Shown: in pieces, positions 41,013-41,274 of the stretch | Numbering within the stretch: the stretch's first letter is position 1 | Layout: every line of letters begins with the position of its first letter | Assembly: GCA_020846005.1 (NCBI GenBank) | Contig: JADLEQ010000006.1 | Span: 1-41,274 of the forward strand | Reading direction: 5' to 3' | From: Polyangiaceae bacterium | Lineage (GTDB): Bacteria; Myxococcota_A; Polyangia; Polyangiales; Polyangiaceae | DNA: 41,274 bases | Translations under genes and position numbers: made by a program | The notes under the pieces: model-generated | Database searches by the model: none | What the model was told of the DNA's origin: nothing | The model's input: only the letters and a program-made list of their open reading frames with translations

Positions 41013-41274
41013 GACGTCGGGTCCGGGTGAGGTTGGCCGGCGCCCGTTCCACGCAGTCGGGCGGATCCCGCCTGTCAGGGCGCGACCCGAGAACGGCTGG
41101 TTCATCGAACGCTTGAGCGGACCCCGGTGGGCGCGTGCGCCCGCCGCCTGTGCGCGCGCCGGCTGGTTGATGGCGATGCACGCCGACTCGGTGATGGGCG
41201 TCTCGCCGGCGAGCACCCTGCGCGCGGCGTGATGGCCATCGGGGCGAGCGCGGCCTCGGCGCCAGCTCGACGCC

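Noticed and set aside
1..41274. tRNA, rRNA, transposase or integrase genes
   Set aside because: No T-loop-like or rRNA-like sequence and no mobile-element protein was recognised on either strand by eye.

Overview
The window is very GC-rich and gene-dense, and it looks like a chromosomal segment of a myxobacterium (Myxococcota, probably a Polyangiales/Sandaracinaceae-like lineage). The evidence is a MYXO-CTERM-like anchor, lipoproteins with Gly/Ala/Ser-rich linkers after the lipobox, a protein resembling the TIGR04552 family, many response-regulator/HDOD proteins and a large chemotaxis cluster. The species cannot be named from the sequence. No rRNA, tRNA, IS element, phage gene or CRISPR array was seen.

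Layout. (1) 1-6.3 kb: a possible partial secreted protein at the left edge; a KefF-like/KefB-C-like potassium efflux pair (minus strand); a divergent orphan larE; and a four-gene minus-strand envelope operon (Cys-rich lipoprotein, SH3/beta-barrel protein, DUF4266 lipoprotein, DUF3570 outer-membrane protein). (2) 6.5-13 kb: plus-strand housekeeping genes: a small membrane protein, a TIGR04552-like protein, DUF507, a sugar-nucleotide epimerase, yicC, gmk, mtnP and a PfkB kinase. (3) 13-18.6 kb: a lipoprotein, then a 1407-residue ORF that joins two complete exported proteins; a MYXO-CTERM-like anchor and a second lipoprotein signal peptide sit back to back at its centre. (4) 18.7-23.1 kb: a compact operon of two phytoene-desaturase/PYROXD2-like flavoproteins and two SCP2-type lipid-binding proteins, one with a C-terminal membrane anchor, behind a perfect 14-bp palindrome. 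A 13-bp tandem repeat array follows. (5) 23.4-30.4 kb: a signalling island with a multi-PAS/GAF histidine kinase, a receiver-HDOD gene broken by an in-frame TAG, a receiver with a degenerate HD-GYP-like output, a hemerythrin and a stand-alone HDOD protein. (6) 30.4-41.2 kb: a complete chemotaxis system, cheA-cheW-mcp-cheR-cheD-cheY-cheX-cheB on the minus strand with overlapping or nearly abutting genes. Divergent to it are a second cheY and a second CheC/CheX-like protein, facing two tandem bacteriohemerythrins.

How the genes may work together. The chemosensory operon has one cache/poly-HAMP receptor, the full adaptation set (CheR, CheB, CheD) and two CheX-type putative phosphatases, but no CheC or CheZ in the window. 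Three hemerythrin-type di-iron proteins flank the sensory genes, which suggests that oxygen or another small ligand may be part of what this region senses; this is inference. The flavoprotein/SCP2 operon looks like a lipid- or isoprenoid-modifying pathway with its own carriers; its substrate cannot be told from sequence.
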